From Syntrophomonas sp. (lineage in GTDB: Bacteria; Bacillota; Syntrophomonadia; Syntrophomonadales; Syntrophomonadaceae), in contig JAENYG010000006.1 in the NCBI GenBank assembly GCA_016841875.1, positions 1 to 64,000 of the forward strand: a DNA stretch of 64,000 nt, given 5' to 3'. The notes under the pieces were generated by a model. That model did no database searches. It was given only the letters and a program-made list of their open reading frames with translations, and had not been told where the DNA came from. Below, in pieces: positions 9,009 through 17,793 of this stretch (its first letter is position 1; each line of letters starts with the position of its first letter). A program made the position numbers and the translations under genes.

Positions 9009-9968
9009 TTATTTGTCTCCTTTCCCCAACCCCAGTTTTTTAAGAATAGGATCAACAGATGTTGAATTCGCATTAAACCCGATCGATTCAATGGGAGCTC
9101 CAAATGCCAGAGCAATCAGCTGCCCTAAATCTACTACCGGGATATCGTATGGTCCAAAGCCTCTTTTGGCTAGTTTGGGCTGTTCCCGATCCAGAGCTAC
9201 GTTGCATCCCGGACAGGTAGTGGTCATGATATCCACTCCCTCTTCCTTAGCGCTGTCGAATTTCTTGGCCAAATGAGGCTGCACCACGTTTTCCGGATGG
9301 GTAAATCCCCGGCCAACCGCATAGCCGCAGCACATCCTTCGCTCTTTATAAAAAACCGGAGTTGCTCCCAGAGCTGTGTATATCTCCTCATGGAAAGTAG
9401 GAAGATCCCCTTCATCCAGGATGCCATACTGCTGAGCCAAGTAGTGACAGCCATAGTGGGCTGCTACTCTTAAGCCAGTTAAAGGCCGAACTACATTTTC
9501 TTTAATACGATCCAACAGCAGGTAATATAATTCCTGCACATGATAAACGGTGCTCTTTCCTTCGTAATGGTATCCCCACTGAGCTATCAAATCATTGCAC
9601 ATCTTTTTATACTCCGGATGATGGTCTATAATGTGCTTTAATTCTTTATTGTAACCAAAACATCCATTGCAGAACACATAGGTATCCAAACCATATCTCT
9701 GTTCTACCAGCGCCAGATTGCGTGCCGTTACTGCCAGTGATGGTTCGGCAATATGCCCGGAACAGGTTAAAATATATCCAGAACAGCAGCTTTGATCAGG
9801 ATCTTTTATTACTTCTATCCCCAATTTCTTGAGAACATATTCTACGCAGTTCTCAGTTCCCGGATATTCCATACTGCCGGTACAACTGCGGAAGAGAAAT
9901 ATTTTTTCGGGGATTTCCGGAATACGTTCCTGGGGTTTAACTACCCTCTTCTGTGTCATAGCGCTCAT
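9009..9968 (-). CDS. hdrB: HdrB-like CCG-domain subunit (first copy)
   Basis: The protein has 319 residues with two CCG domains. The first has SCTGS, SCCSG and CNGC; the second has GCHY, MCCGY and CPGC. All cysteines for two cysteine-rich cluster sites appear present. Its start overlaps the upstream hdrC-like gene by 32 nt and its stop abuts hdrA. It is only distantly similar to the other hdrB-like protein of the operon, which suggests two non-equivalent halves of one complex, as in sHdr, where one HdrB is thought to be catalytic and the other electron-transferring. Confidence 0.87.
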   Translation of the reverse strand: MSAMTQKRVVKPQERIPEIPEKIFLFRSCTGSMEYPGTENCVEYVLKKLGIEVIKDPDQSCCSGYILTCSGHIAEPSLAVTARNLALVEQRYGLDTYVFCNGCFGYNKELKHIIDHHPEYKKMCNDLIAQWGYHYEGKSTVYHVQELYYLLLDRIKENVVRPLTGLRVAAHYGCHYLAQQYGILDEGDLPTFHEEIYTALGATPVFYKERRMCCGYAVGRGFTHPENVVQPHLAKKFDSAKEEGVDIMTTTCPGCNVALDREQPKLAKRGFGPYDIPVVDLGQLIALAFGAPIESIGFNANSTSVDPILKKLGLGKGDK

Positions 9969-10566
9969 CTACTAATCTCCCCCCCAAAAATGTAAGAGTC
10001 ACTGGTTTTTCTTCGCCTTTGGCCTGCACTTCATCCAGGGCTTTCATCCAATCATAAGCTCCGGTTTGTTTAAATATTTCACCATATTCGTGAATAGCTT
10101 TTTTCGATACCTTGGGCCAGGGGTCAACCCCTATTCCTTCACGTAAGCCTTTTATTTTATCTATACCTTTTTGCCCCGGAACAAAAGTCAATCCACATTC
10201 CAGGGATCGATAAGCATATTTGTTTATGGGCGTAACGTATTTAAGTCCATAACCATTCTCTAAGGCCAGATAGCGCAGTTGCATCATAAGCAGCGGGTAA
10301 TGAATATCAACCGGACATACTCGGTAACAATTCGCACACCACAAACATCTCCAGATTTCTTCACTCTGCAGTACTCTATCAACTTCTCCAAGCAATATAT
10401 CGTGTACTATCTGCCGGGGATTATAAGATGGATGCAAAGCTGCTACCGGACAGTTGCCGGTACATTTTCCGCACTGCAGGCATTCATCCAGGTTAGGCAC
10501 TAGATTATATCGGTCTACCTTTTGATATAACTTATCATCCCACTGAGTCATATTTTCTCTGGGCAA
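9937..10566 (-). CDS. hdrC: HdrC-like iron-sulfur subunit (first copy)
   Basis: The protein has 209 residues with two [4Fe-4S] motifs, CLQCGKCTGNCP near residue 28 and CLWCANCYRVCP near residue 74. The C-terminal extension is longer than in the second copy. It is the first gene of the operon, about 70-80 nt downstream of a well-formed sigma-54 promoter. The 32-nt overlap with the next hdrB-like gene implies coupled translation and a fixed stoichiometry. Confidence 0.87.
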   Translation of the reverse strand: MPRENMTQWDDKLYQKVDRYNLVPNLDECLQCGKCTGNCPVAALHPSYNPRQIVHDILLGEVDRVLQSEEIWRCLWCANCYRVCPVDIHYPLLMMQLRYLALENGYGLKYVTPINKYAYRSLECGLTFVPGQKGIDKIKGLREGIGVDPWPKVSKKAIHEYGEIFKQTGAYDWMKALDEVQAKGEEKPVTLTFLGGRLVDERYDTEEGS

Positions 10567-10642
10567 ATTATCTACATCTCCTTTGCCAGTGTTTTTTCCC
10601 GGAACAAACCGAATTCGAAATCACTTTGTCATTGCTATTCTA

Positions 10643-10661
10643 TTTGCAATTAATATGCCAA
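10643..10661 (-). promoter_or_regulatory. Sigma-54 promoter of the hdr operon
   Basis: Reading the minus strand gives TTGGCATATTAATTGCAAA. It has the invariant GG (-24) and GC (-12) separated by exactly 10 nt, close to the consensus TGGCACG-N4-TTGCA. Predicted start of transcription is near 10634, about 70 nt before the first hdrC start codon. A sigma-54 activator is encoded just upstream on the same strand (11043-12833). Confidence 0.8.
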
Positions 10662-10720
10662 CTCCTATTAAATATAAGTTGCCCAGTAAACTGCAGTATA
10701 TCCCGGTTTGCGAATATAAA

Positions 10721-10760
10721 AGTGTCAGCTTTCTAGAATTAATTCTAAAAAACTGACACT
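10721..10760. promoter_or_regulatory. 20-bp inverted repeat, likely activator site
   Basis: AGTGTCAG...TTCTAGAATT (10721-10740) is matched by AATTCTA...CTGACACT (10741-10760) at 18 of 20 positions with no spacer. The outer half-sites are AGTGTCAG and CTGACACT. It lies about 60-100 nt upstream of the -24 element, the usual place for a sigma-54 enhancer-like site. It could instead be a transcription terminator of the upstream genes, because the RNA would form a long hairpin, but a U-tract is lacking. Confidence 0.5.
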
Positions 10761-10867
10761 CTAAATTGGGCTTTCGTCATTTTTTTCACATTTTCGCTAT
10801 TTCACAAAGCTTAAATAATAAATAAGCAACATTATCCCCTCATGCACATAAAATCGATAAATCACAA

Positions 10868-11005
10868 TTATTTAAAAAACAAATATAAAGAAATAAAGGC
10901 TGAAGTCCACCCAAGCATAAATCCTGTACTAATTAAAACTCCAGCTTCAACTTTATCTCTTCGTGCAGCTATGAGAATTATCATTATTACAAGAACTGGA
11001 ATCAA
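10868..11005 (-). CDS. Possible 45-residue membrane protein
   Basis: A short frame begins with TTG (11003-11005) and encodes two hydrophobic stretches (IPVLVIMIILIAA and VLISTGFMLGWTSAFISLYLFF) joined by ARRDKVEAG, the shape of a two-span small membrane protein. A stop lies directly upstream and no ribosome site is visible. It may therefore be a decayed remnant or be expressed only by coupling with the activator gene, which ends 37 nt upstream. No family recognised. Confidence 0.3.
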   Translation of the reverse strand: MIPVLVIMIILIAARRDKVEAGVLISTGFMLGWTSAFISLYLFFK

Positions 11006-11042
11006 TTATATATGCTGACATAATTTTACGTTAAACTTTTTC

Positions 11043-12833
11043 TTAATCTGATATCCCCAGGGCCTTCAGTTTATAATACAACGTACTGCGAGGAATACCT
11101 AGTTTCTTAGCCGCACGCGCTTTATTGTGTTTGCATTCTTCCATAGCCCGTATTATTACCTCTCGCTCCCTCTTGACCAGTAATTCATCCAAATTGGGCG
11201 GTTCTAAATCATCCTCTAAAATTTGACCTCTATTCAGAAGGTCGTTATTACCGCTTAAGTTCTCTAATACTCCGGCCTCAGCCAGGGAATTAATGCTGAT
11301 AAAATCATCCTCCATAAGAATAATCACACTTTCCAGCAGGTTATGCAGCTGTCGTACATTACCTGGCCATTCATAAGCCTGAAATAAGTCCAAGACCTGC
11401 TGATCAATCCCACCTATGGACCGCATATACACGCACTCCATCTCATTGATAAATCTTTTGATCAACCCGATTATATCTTCCTGCCTCTGTCTCAGCGGGG
11501 GAATTTCCAATGTAACAACATTTAAGCGGTAAAAAAGATCCTCCCGGAATTTTCCTTCTGCAACCAGTCGGGACAGGTCCTTATTGGTAGCTGCAATTAA
11601 CCTTACATTTATTTCAACTGTTGCGGTACCGCCCACCCGGTAAAACTTGCGTTCTTGAATTACCCTTAACAGCTTGGCCTGCATATCCAGGGGAAGTTCT
11701 CCTATTTCGTCTAAAAATATGGTTCCCCCATTGGCAAGCTCAAATTTACCCTGCTTTCCAGATTTGTTGCCGCCAGTAAAGCTGCCTGCTTCGTACCCAA
11801 ACATCTCACTTTCAAATAGATTGCTGGGAATCGCACTGCAGTTAACGGCAATAAATGCTTGTTTAGCTCGTTTGCTGTTTTGATAAATTACATTGGCCAT
11901 CAGTTCTTTGCCGGTACCGCTCTCTCCCTGAATCAGCACCGTGGCATCAGTTCCGCCCACCCGTTTGGCCTGTAATAATACTTTCTTAGTGTCTATATTA
12001 ATAGTGTAGAATGGCTCTTTGATAATGTCTTCTTTATTCACAATTCTTTCCTCAAGCTGTTTTACTCGTCTGTTAACCCGGTTCAGCTCTTCCATTAACG
12101 TTTTGGTGTGGCTGACATCGGCAGTGGTAGAAACTGCTCCAACAACAGTCCCATCCGGCATAATCACCGGTACTGCATTGCGTACCACATATAAACCTTC
12201 CCTTAATTCATAAAAAATATTACGGCATGATTCGCTGGTAGCTATTACTTTCAAAGTAATATCGTCAGGGAAAAATTCCTCCAGCTGATAGCCGACAATA
12301 TCCTCTGCCTTAAACCCGAATAAATCTTCTGCACTTCGATTCCAGAAAATCACCCTTCCCTGGCAGTCGACTACTTGAATGGCCTGACTAATGTTATCCA
12401 ATATGGCATACATATGCTCGCTAAGCATTTCTAATTTATCGCAGAATCCATTGCATACATCTCTGGCAGTTAACATACCAACAATACTTCCAGTAACATC
12501 CATAACCGGCAGTCGGCCAATCTTGAGTTGCCTCATGACTTCCCGTGCCTCTACTAAAGGTTCATCGACAGTAGTAGTAATAGTATTTTTTCTGCCAATT
12601 TCAGATATGGGAAGATAGGGAGGAAAGCCGTTCTCTACACATCTCATAAGATGCTCTTTAGTTACTAGATGGAGACCATCTGGGCAACCATCTTCAATGA
12701 CCACTTCTCCCCAGTGATTCTGCAGCATCATGCTGATTACCGTCTCTACTGCAGTATCGCTGTTAACACGCCCAAAATCGCAGGTCATCGCTTCTCCAAC
12801 ATTGATAGTATTAATCGGTTGCATTTGTGTCAA
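11043..12833 (-). CDS. CBS-PAS sigma-54-dependent activator
   Basis: The protein has about 596 residues. Two CBS domains cover roughly residues 10-130 ([22 protein letters not shown]) and a PAS domain covers about 140-250 ([22 protein letters not shown]). An AAA+ sigma-54 interaction domain has Walker A GESGTGKE, Walker [12 protein letters not shown] and the sigma-contact loop GSFTGG (GAFTGA in most relatives). A Fis-type helix-turn-helix ends the protein ([18 protein letters not shown]). The open frame reaches 12863, but AAGGAGG precedes TTG at 12831-12833. CBS pairs often bind adenine nucleotides, so energy charge is a plausible signal. Its likely target is the sigma-54 promoter of the adjacent hdr operon. 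Confidence 0.9.
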   Translation of the reverse strand: MTQMQPINTINVGEAMTCDFGRVNSDTAVETVISMMLQNHWGEVVIEDGCPDGLHLVTKEHLMRCVENGFPPYLPISEIGRKNTITTTVDEPLVEAREVMRQLKIGRLPVMDVTGSIVGMLTARDVCNGFCDKLEMLSEHMYAILDNISQAIQVVDCQGRVIFWNRSAEDLFGFKAEDIVGYQLEEFFPDDITLKVIATSESCRNIFYELREGLYVVRNAVPVIMPDGTVVGAVSTTADVSHTKTLMEELNRVNRRVKQLEERIVNKEDIIKEPFYTINIDTKKVLLQAKRVGGTDATVLIQGESGTGKELMANVIYQNSKRAKQAFIAVNCSAIPSNLFESEMFGYEAGSFTGGNKSGKQGKFELANGGTIFLDEIGELPLDMQAKLLRVIQERKFYRVGGTATVEINVRLIAATNKDLSRLVAEGKFREDLFYRLNVVTLEIPPLRQRQEDIIGLIKRFINEMECVYMRSIGGIDQQVLDLFQAYEWPGNVRQLHNLLESVIILMEDDFISINSLAEAGVLENLSGNNDLLNRGQILEDDLEPPNLDELLVKREREVIIRAMEECKHNKARAAKKLGIPRSTLYYKLKALGISD

Positions 12834-12992
12834 GGAAATACCTCCTTTTTCCAAGAAGATCAAAAGTCCGTCGCAATAAGTCGATTTATGTCTTGTGACT
12901 ATTATAACATAGCAAAATCATTTATTCAGCAATATCATGACAGGCATTTATGGCCTTAACGGTAATGGCAATCGATTAGAATTTTCTGTTAA

Positions 12993-13109
12993 TCATAAAA
13001 AGTTAACTGCAAGTATGCTGGATAAAAAAGACACAATAACCAGGCCAGCAACTACATACAAAAACATTCTCTGCTTCTTTTTCCCCCGGGCGCTTTTCAT
13101 GAAACTCAT
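12993..13109 (-). CDS. 38-residue single-span membrane protein
   Basis: The frame encodes a basic N-terminus (MSFMKSARGKKKQRM) followed by one hydrophobic span (FLYVVAGLVIVSFLSSILA), resembling the small DUF4044-like proteins of Firmicutes. A purine-rich GTGGGGGAACGG lies just before the ATG. It sits in the gap between yqeY and the activator gene, after the yqeY terminator. The function is unknown and the family match is a resemblance, not a firm assignment. Confidence 0.45.
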   Translation of the reverse strand: MSFMKSARGKKKQRMFLYVVAGLVIVSFLSSILAVNFL

Positions 13110-13168
13110 ATCCGTTCCCCCACTTAATTTATGATGCTACTATTGTACTGTATTTATAAAAAAAAACA

Positions 13169-13209
13169 AAAAGCCTGTTAAGAATAATATTAATCCTTAA
13201 CAGGCTTTT
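13169..13209 (-). terminator. Terminator after yqeY
   Basis: A perfect 14-bp stem (AAAAGCCTGTTAAG 13169-13182, CTTAACAGGCTTTT 13196-13209) lies just after the yqeY stop. On the minus strand a U-tract follows, giving a strong intrinsic terminator for the rpsU-yqeY transcript. It could also work in the plus direction. Confidence 0.85.
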
Positions 13210-13217
13210 ATGACCTT

Positions 13218-13667
13218 TTATTGAAGTATTTCTTTAACCAGTAGATTTATTAGTTTCCCATCTGCTCGGCCCTTTAATCCAGGCATGATTTCCTTCATCA
13301 CTTTTCCGGCTTCGCCTGAACTTTTGGCCCCCAGATCTTGTACCGCTTTTTCAATTATAGCCCTTATTTCACTTTCGTCTAACTGCTCGGGAAGGTATTC
13401 CTGAATTACTGATATTTCTTCCTGCAAGCGAACGACATCATCTACTCTATTCGCTTTTTGATAATCACCGATTACATCTCGGCGTTTTTTTAGCTCGCGA
13501 TTTAAAATGTCCAGCATTTCCTGGTCAGTTAACACATCTCTTTTTGCTATTTCAGCTTCCTTCTGTGCTGCTCTAACCATTCTAATAGTAGCCAGCCTTA
13601 TTTTACCGGCTTCTCTATCTTTCATGGCCTTTTTCATATCATCGAGCAATCTATCAGCAAGGGACAA
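13218..13667 (-). CDS. yqeY: GatB/YqeY-domain protein
   Basis: The protein has 149 residues, the usual length for stand-alone YqeY. The N-terminal block (DRLLDDMKKAMKDREAGKIRLATIRM) and the end (GKVMKEIMPGLKGRADGKLINLLVKEIL) match the tail domain shared with GatB of the tRNA amidotransferase. This domain may bind tRNA; the role of the free protein is not known. The start is TTG at 13665-13667 with GGAGGG 7-8 nt before it. It follows rpsU by 11 nt, a classic Firmicute gene pair. Confidence 0.92.
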   Translation of the reverse strand: MSLADRLLDDMKKAMKDREAGKIRLATIRMVRAAQKEAEIAKRDVLTDQEMLDILNRELKKRRDVIGDYQKANRVDDVVRLQEEISVIQEYLPEQLDESEIRAIIEKAVQDLGAKSSGEAGKVMKEIMPGLKGRADGKLINLLVKEILQ

Positions 13668-13678
13668 CTTATTCCCTC

Positions 13679-13855
13679 CTAAAATTTCTTCTTCTTGCGT
13701 GCAGCTTCTGATTTCTTTTTCCTTTTAATACTTGGTTTTTCATAGTGATCATGCTTTCTTATATCTTGCATAACCCCAGACTTTTGACAGGATCTTTTGA
13801 ACCTTCTTAAAGCACTATCCAGGGATTCATTTTTTCCTACTTTAACTTCGCTCAT
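13679..13855 (-). CDS. rpsU: Ribosomal protein S21
   Basis: The 58-residue protein starts [19 protein letters not shown] and ends in a very basic tail ([13 protein letters not shown]), the standard S21 pattern and length. It is a small-subunit protein near the anti-Shine-Dalgarno end of 16S rRNA, needed for initiation. An adjacent ATG one codon upstream (13856-13858) is an equally possible start; GAGGG lies just before both. It is co-transcribed with yqeY. Confidence 0.95.
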   Translation of the reverse strand: MSEVKVGKNESLDSALRRFKRSCQKSGVMQDIRKHDHYEKPSIKRKKKSEAARKKKKF

Positions 13856-13930
13856 CATTTCCCTCCCCTCATCGTTTGGGCTATATAAATGCCATTATAT
13901 TGTACTATTTCAATAGGCATTGAGTCAAGA

Positions 13931-14284
13931 TTAGCCTGCTGGCCAGGTCATTTTTCTTCCCCCTAAAAGGTGATAATGGAGGTGCATTACGGTCTGTCCG
14001 CCCCATTCACCACAGTTATTAACCAGTCGGTACCCATTCTGGTCTATATTCATCTCTCTGGCAATTACTGCAGCTTTTATCTGAATTTGACTCAAAATTT
14101 CACTATGGCTGTGGTTGACTTCATTCAAGGAATCGATATGTTCCCTGGGGATAATTAGAATATGCACCGGAGCGGTAGGACTAATATCTTCGATAGCAAT
14201 AAGCAGGTCATCTTGAAATACTATTTTAGACGGAATCTCGCCAGCAATTATCTTACAAAATATACAATCATTGTTATCAGGCAT
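13931..14284 (-). CDS. HIT-family nucleotide-binding hydrolase
   Basis: The protein has 117 residues with the histidine triad HLHYH near the C-terminus. The N-terminus (CIFCKIIAGEIPSKIV) matches the HINT/PKCI branch, which hydrolyses nucleoside phosphoramidates; the physiological substrate in bacteria is unclear. A longer frame begins at 14323, but GGAGGTGAAGC precedes the ATG at 14282-14284. It occupies its usual clostridial place between mtaB and rpsU. Confidence 0.93.
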   Translation of the reverse strand: MPDNNDCIFCKIIAGEIPSKIVFQDDLLIAIEDISPTAPVHILIIPREHIDSLNEVNHSHSEILSQIQIKAAVIAREMNIDQNGYRLVNNCGEWGGQTVMHLHYHLLGGRKMTWPAG

Positions 14285-14561
14285 TGCTTCACCTCCTCTA
14301 TAGTATATCAAAATTATTTTCATTTAGCTGCTAAAGCTGTATAAAAATGAATGGTCCGAATTAATAGTTACCTAAAACACAGTTAGAGTCAAGACTAAAA
14401 TGCAATTTAATAAGGAATTGCTTTATTTGCCTGAAATCTTGGCTTGCCTTCTCCAATAGTCGGATGTGCTGCTACCAAGAGGTCTGGCAGAAGAAATTCT
14501 ATACCGTCCCAGCATTTACCTGCAATATCCCAGCGGAAATACGCTTGTTATTAATCATTTA

Positions 14562-15863
14562 TCAAGTACTGGCTGCTTTATAAACCGGTGTCCCATTAAC
14601 CCCCAGAATAACCTTCACAAATTTCCCGGTTATTTCTTGTTTGGATCTCATCTCCACCTGCACATAATTATCACTTAAACCCTGATATGAATCTGGTCCA
14701 GTTTTCTTCTCTACCAGAACCTCTAGTTCTCGGTTATCCAATCCCTTTATAAAGTCATCATTTTTTTGCCGGGCTACATTCATCAGCAATTGACTTCTCC
14801 GGTGCTTTTCAACCTCATTCACTTGGGGTGATAAAAGAGCTGCACTAGTCCCACTCCTTATAGAATATGGAAAAACATGGAGATCATATACTGGTAGTTC
14901 CTGCACTAATTCTAAGCTTTGCATAAAGTCACTTTCACTTTCCCCTGGAAATCCTACCATGATATCCGTGGTAAAAGCAATATCTGGTATTTGGGAGGAA
15001 ATACTATGGAGTAGTTTTTTATAATATTTTCTATCATATCTCCGGTTCATAGCCCGTAAAATATTATCGCTCCCACTTTGTACCGGTATATGCAGATGTC
15101 TGCAAAGTCCCGGTTCAGAGGCTGCGATTTCAATCAGTGCTTCGCTCACTTCCAGAGGCTCGATGGAGCTGAGCCGAATTCTATATCGACCTTTAATACG
15201 GGCGAATATTTCCCTAATTAATCTACTTATATCCCAGCCCGGTATATCACTACCGTAAAGGCCAGTGTGTATTCCTGTTAATACCAATTCCCGATAACCA
15301 AGGGAAAGCATCTGTTCAATCTCAAACAACACTTCTGCTGGTTTTTTACTTCGAACCGGCCCCCTGGCGAATGGGACTATGCAATAGGAGCAATAATTCT
15401 CACAGCCATCCTGGATTTTTATAAAGCCCCGGGTCCTCTGATGAGGTCGTGTATAGTTAACCGTTTTCAAGCCGGTGTTCTTGGTTATTGAAGCGCAATA
15501 ATTCCTGCAGGTATCGGTTCCTTCCGCCAGGTATGTTTCAATAATATCTACTATACTTTCTTTATCACTATTGCCCACAATCAGATTAAGCCCTTCAATT
15601 CCAGCCAGTTGCCCTGAATCTACCTGGGCCATACACCCAACCGCTGCAATTAATGCCGAGGGGGTCTTGCGTATTGCTCTTCTAATAACAGCTCTGGACT
15701 TTCGGTCACTGGTATGAGTTACCGTACAGGTATTAATAATGTAGATTTCCGCTTCTTGAGTGAAATTGACCAGCTGATATCCCCGAGCCAGGAATTCTTC
15801 TTTCAGTTGTTCTGTTTCTACCTGGTTGACCTTACATCCCAGGGTACGAAAAGCTACTCGCAT
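14562..15863 (-). CDS. mtaB: tRNA t6A37 methylthiotransferase MtaB
   Basis: The protein has 433 residues with three modules. The UPF0004 N-terminal domain binds an auxiliary iron-sulfur cluster (GCKVNQVET, NTCTVTHTSDRKSR, GCMAQ). A radical-SAM core follows with CENYCSYCIVP (CxxxCxxC) and then a C-terminal TRAM domain. MtaB adds a methylthio group to t6A at position 37 of tRNAs reading ANN codons, which steadies decoding. The order rsmE-mtaB-HIT is conserved in related bacteria. A 238-nt gap follows it. Confidence 0.93.
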   Translation of the reverse strand: MRVAFRTLGCKVNQVETEQLKEEFLARGYQLVNFTQEAEIYIINTCTVTHTSDRKSRAVIRRAIRKTPSALIAAVGCMAQVDSGQLAGIEGLNLIVGNSDKESIVDIIETYLAEGTDTCRNYCASITKNTGLKTVNYTRPHQRTRGFIKIQDGCENYCSYCIVPFARGPVRSKKPAEVLFEIEQMLSLGYRELVLTGIHTGLYGSDIPGWDISRLIREIFARIKGRYRIRLSSIEPLEVSEALIEIAASEPGLCRHLHIPVQSGSDNILRAMNRRYDRKYYKKLLHSISSQIPDIAFTTDIMVGFPGESESDFMQSLELVQELPVYDLHVFPYSIRSGTSAALLSPQVNEVEKHRRSQLLMNVARQKNDDFIKGLDNRELEVLVEKKTGPDSYQGLSDNYVQVEMRSKQEITGKFVKVILGVNGTPVYKAAST

Positions 15864-15933
15864 GGATGATCCTTTCTTTTAATGTCAGGGGACACACCTC
15901 CCTGGGGGTTCCTTAATTGGAGGAATGTCCCCA

Positions 15934-16686
15934 TTATGTGCCCAGCAGGCCATATTCGTACATTATTATGCTGGATGCAACTATACCGGCGGTTTCGGTC
16001 CGCAATATCCTGGGACCTAACGATGCAATGTTTACTCCCTGCTTATCGGCGTCTTTTACCTCAGCATCAGAAAATCCACCTTCCGGCCCCACTATTAATA
16101 ATAATTTGCCGTTGGTATGAGCCTGATTCTTAATATTATGTAAAACCTGGCGCAGCCCGTTATTCTTCTCATTTTCATACAACATTATTGCAGGAAGATC
16201 ACCAATCTCTTTATAGATGCTGTTCATTTCCATGATTGGTTTTACCATCGGAACAACATTACGGCGGCACTGCTTACAGGCCTCCCTGGCAATATGCTGC
16301 CATCTTATAACTTTCTTGACTGCATTATCTCCCTGCAGGCGAACGATAGTATGTTCAGATAATAGAGGATAAATGACTGCCACTCCGATTTCTGTTGCTT
16401 TCTGAATAATATTATCCATCTTATCCCCTTTAGCTATACCCTGAACCAGGTATAAGGATATTTCCGGGGAGTCTTCTTTTACCGACATCTCAGTTATTTT
16501 AGCCAATAAACCATTATTTGTGTCTTCCATCAGCAACGCCTGATATTCTTGCCCATTACCATCGAACAGTATTACCTTATCCCCAGCCTTAAGGCGAAGA
16601 ACCTTCTTCATATGACGTGCTTCCTGTTTATCGATATAAGCTATGTCCCCCTGGATATTATCAGCTGACACAAAAAAACGGTGCAT
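15934..16686 (-). CDS. rsmE: 16S rRNA m3U1498 methyltransferase
   Basis: The protein has about 250 residues. It has an N-terminal PUA-like part (HRFFVSADNIQGDIAYIDKQEARHM...VLRLKAGDKV) and a C-terminal SPOUT knot domain with the signature LLIVGPEGGFSDAEV and the end block LGPRILRTETAGIVA. It methylates U1498 in 16S rRNA. The ATG at 16684-16686 has AAAGGGTG before it and is preferred over an upstream TTG. It follows prmA, its normal partner. Confidence 0.94.
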   Translation of the reverse strand: MHRFFVSADNIQGDIAYIDKQEARHMKKVLRLKAGDKVILFDGNGQEYQALLMEDTNNGLLAKITEMSVKEDSPEISLYLVQGIAKGDKMDNIIQKATEIGVAVIYPLLSEHTIVRLQGDNAVKKVIRWQHIAREACKQCRRNVVPMVKPIMEMNSIYKEIGDLPAIMLYENEKNNGLRQVLHNIKNQAHTNGKLLLIVGPEGGFSDAEVKDADKQGVNIASLGPRILRTETAGIVASSIIMYEYGLLGT

Positions 16687-16856
16687 TAACAAACACCCTT
16701 TCCATGCGAGTGTGCCTCTTTCCGGCCCAGTCTTACTGCCTGAAAAGACACACCATGTTTTTTCCCCGGTCTATTTCACAATACCCCGGTGTAGGAAAAT
16801 CTTTCTATTACCAGATTAAGCCTTCTAACCTTGCGGAATTTCAACAACAACAGCTA

Positions 16857-17783
16857 TTACCTCTGCTTAACCGCAGAGACTCCTACCCAATCTGTATCAG
16901 TCAAGACTTTTTCTATGGTAAATCCGCAAGTTTCCAGCTGCTGTTTGACCCCAGGCCAGCGACTGTCTACTATACCTGATCCGAAAAAATAGCCTCCGGG
17001 CGGTAGTATTTGGGCAACTCCGGGGATCAACATTTCCACCACCTCAGCGGTTATGTTGGCCAGTACTACATCTGCCTCCATATTAGTAATTTCCTCAACA
17101 ATATTGCCATAATCAATTTCTATTACATCCTGTAGTTGGTTCAAGGCTATATTTTCCCGGGCAACTTTCACTGCAATTTCATCTATATCCATGGCTTTTA
17201 TGGAGCTGGCGCCAAATTTGGCAGCAGCTATAGACAGTATACCTGATCCACATCCAGCATCTATTATTTTTTCTCCGCCTTTAATATATTCATCCACAAA
17301 AATCAAGCAGAAGCGGGTTGAAGCATGTATTCCAGTACCAAAAGCCATACCCGGATCAATTTCTATGATTATTTCATTATCTTGTGGGTGGTATTCCTCC
17401 CAGGATGGCTTTATTACCAGCCGTTCCTTAACCTTAAAGGTATGATAGTACTTCTTCCATGATGTTTCCCAGTCTTCATCTCTTACTTCATTAATATATA
17501 CTTTGCATTCAATATCAAAATTGGACTTTACGGCATCCAATCTCAGCATCAGCTCATCCATGATTTCCCTTTCTTCCGGGAAGTATCCTTTCACTACCAC
17601 AAACTCGTGGTTCAGAAAATCCGGTGAAACGGAATTGGAGTCCCAGGTATCCTTTTTAACATACTTTCTGGCTGCCTGGGGGTCTTCAATAATAACACCA
17701 CCTGAGCCCAGGTGGTGAAAAATGCCTGATATTGCTTCAACACAAATTCCCTCGGTCAGCACGCTTACTTCTTTCCAGTTCAT
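16857..17783 (-). CDS. prmA: Ribosomal protein L11 methyltransferase
   Basis: The protein has 308 residues, the normal length. The SAM site is GCGSGILSIAAAKFGA, followed by MDIDEIAVKVARENIALN, and the NIT post-motif is VVLANITAEVVEMLIPG. PGMAFGTGIHASTRFCL is a PrmA signature. The enzyme trimethylates lysines and the N-terminus of ribosomal protein L11. It starts 11 nt after dnaJ, so it is part of the heat-shock transcript. Confidence 0.95.
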   Translation of the reverse strand: MNWKEVSVLTEGICVEAISGIFHHLGSGGVIIEDPQAARKYVKKDTWDSNSVSPDFLNHEFVVVKGYFPEEREIMDELMLRLDAVKSNFDIECKVYINEVRDEDWETSWKKYYHTFKVKERLVIKPSWEEYHPQDNEIIIEIDPGMAFGTGIHASTRFCLIFVDEYIKGGEKIIDAGCGSGILSIAAAKFGASSIKAMDIDEIAVKVARENIALNQLQDVIEIDYGNIVEEITNMEADVVLANITAEVVEMLIPGVAQILPPGGYFFGSGIVDSRWPGVKQQLETCGFTIEKVLTDTDWVGVSAVKQR

Positions 17784-17793
17784 TTACTCACCC

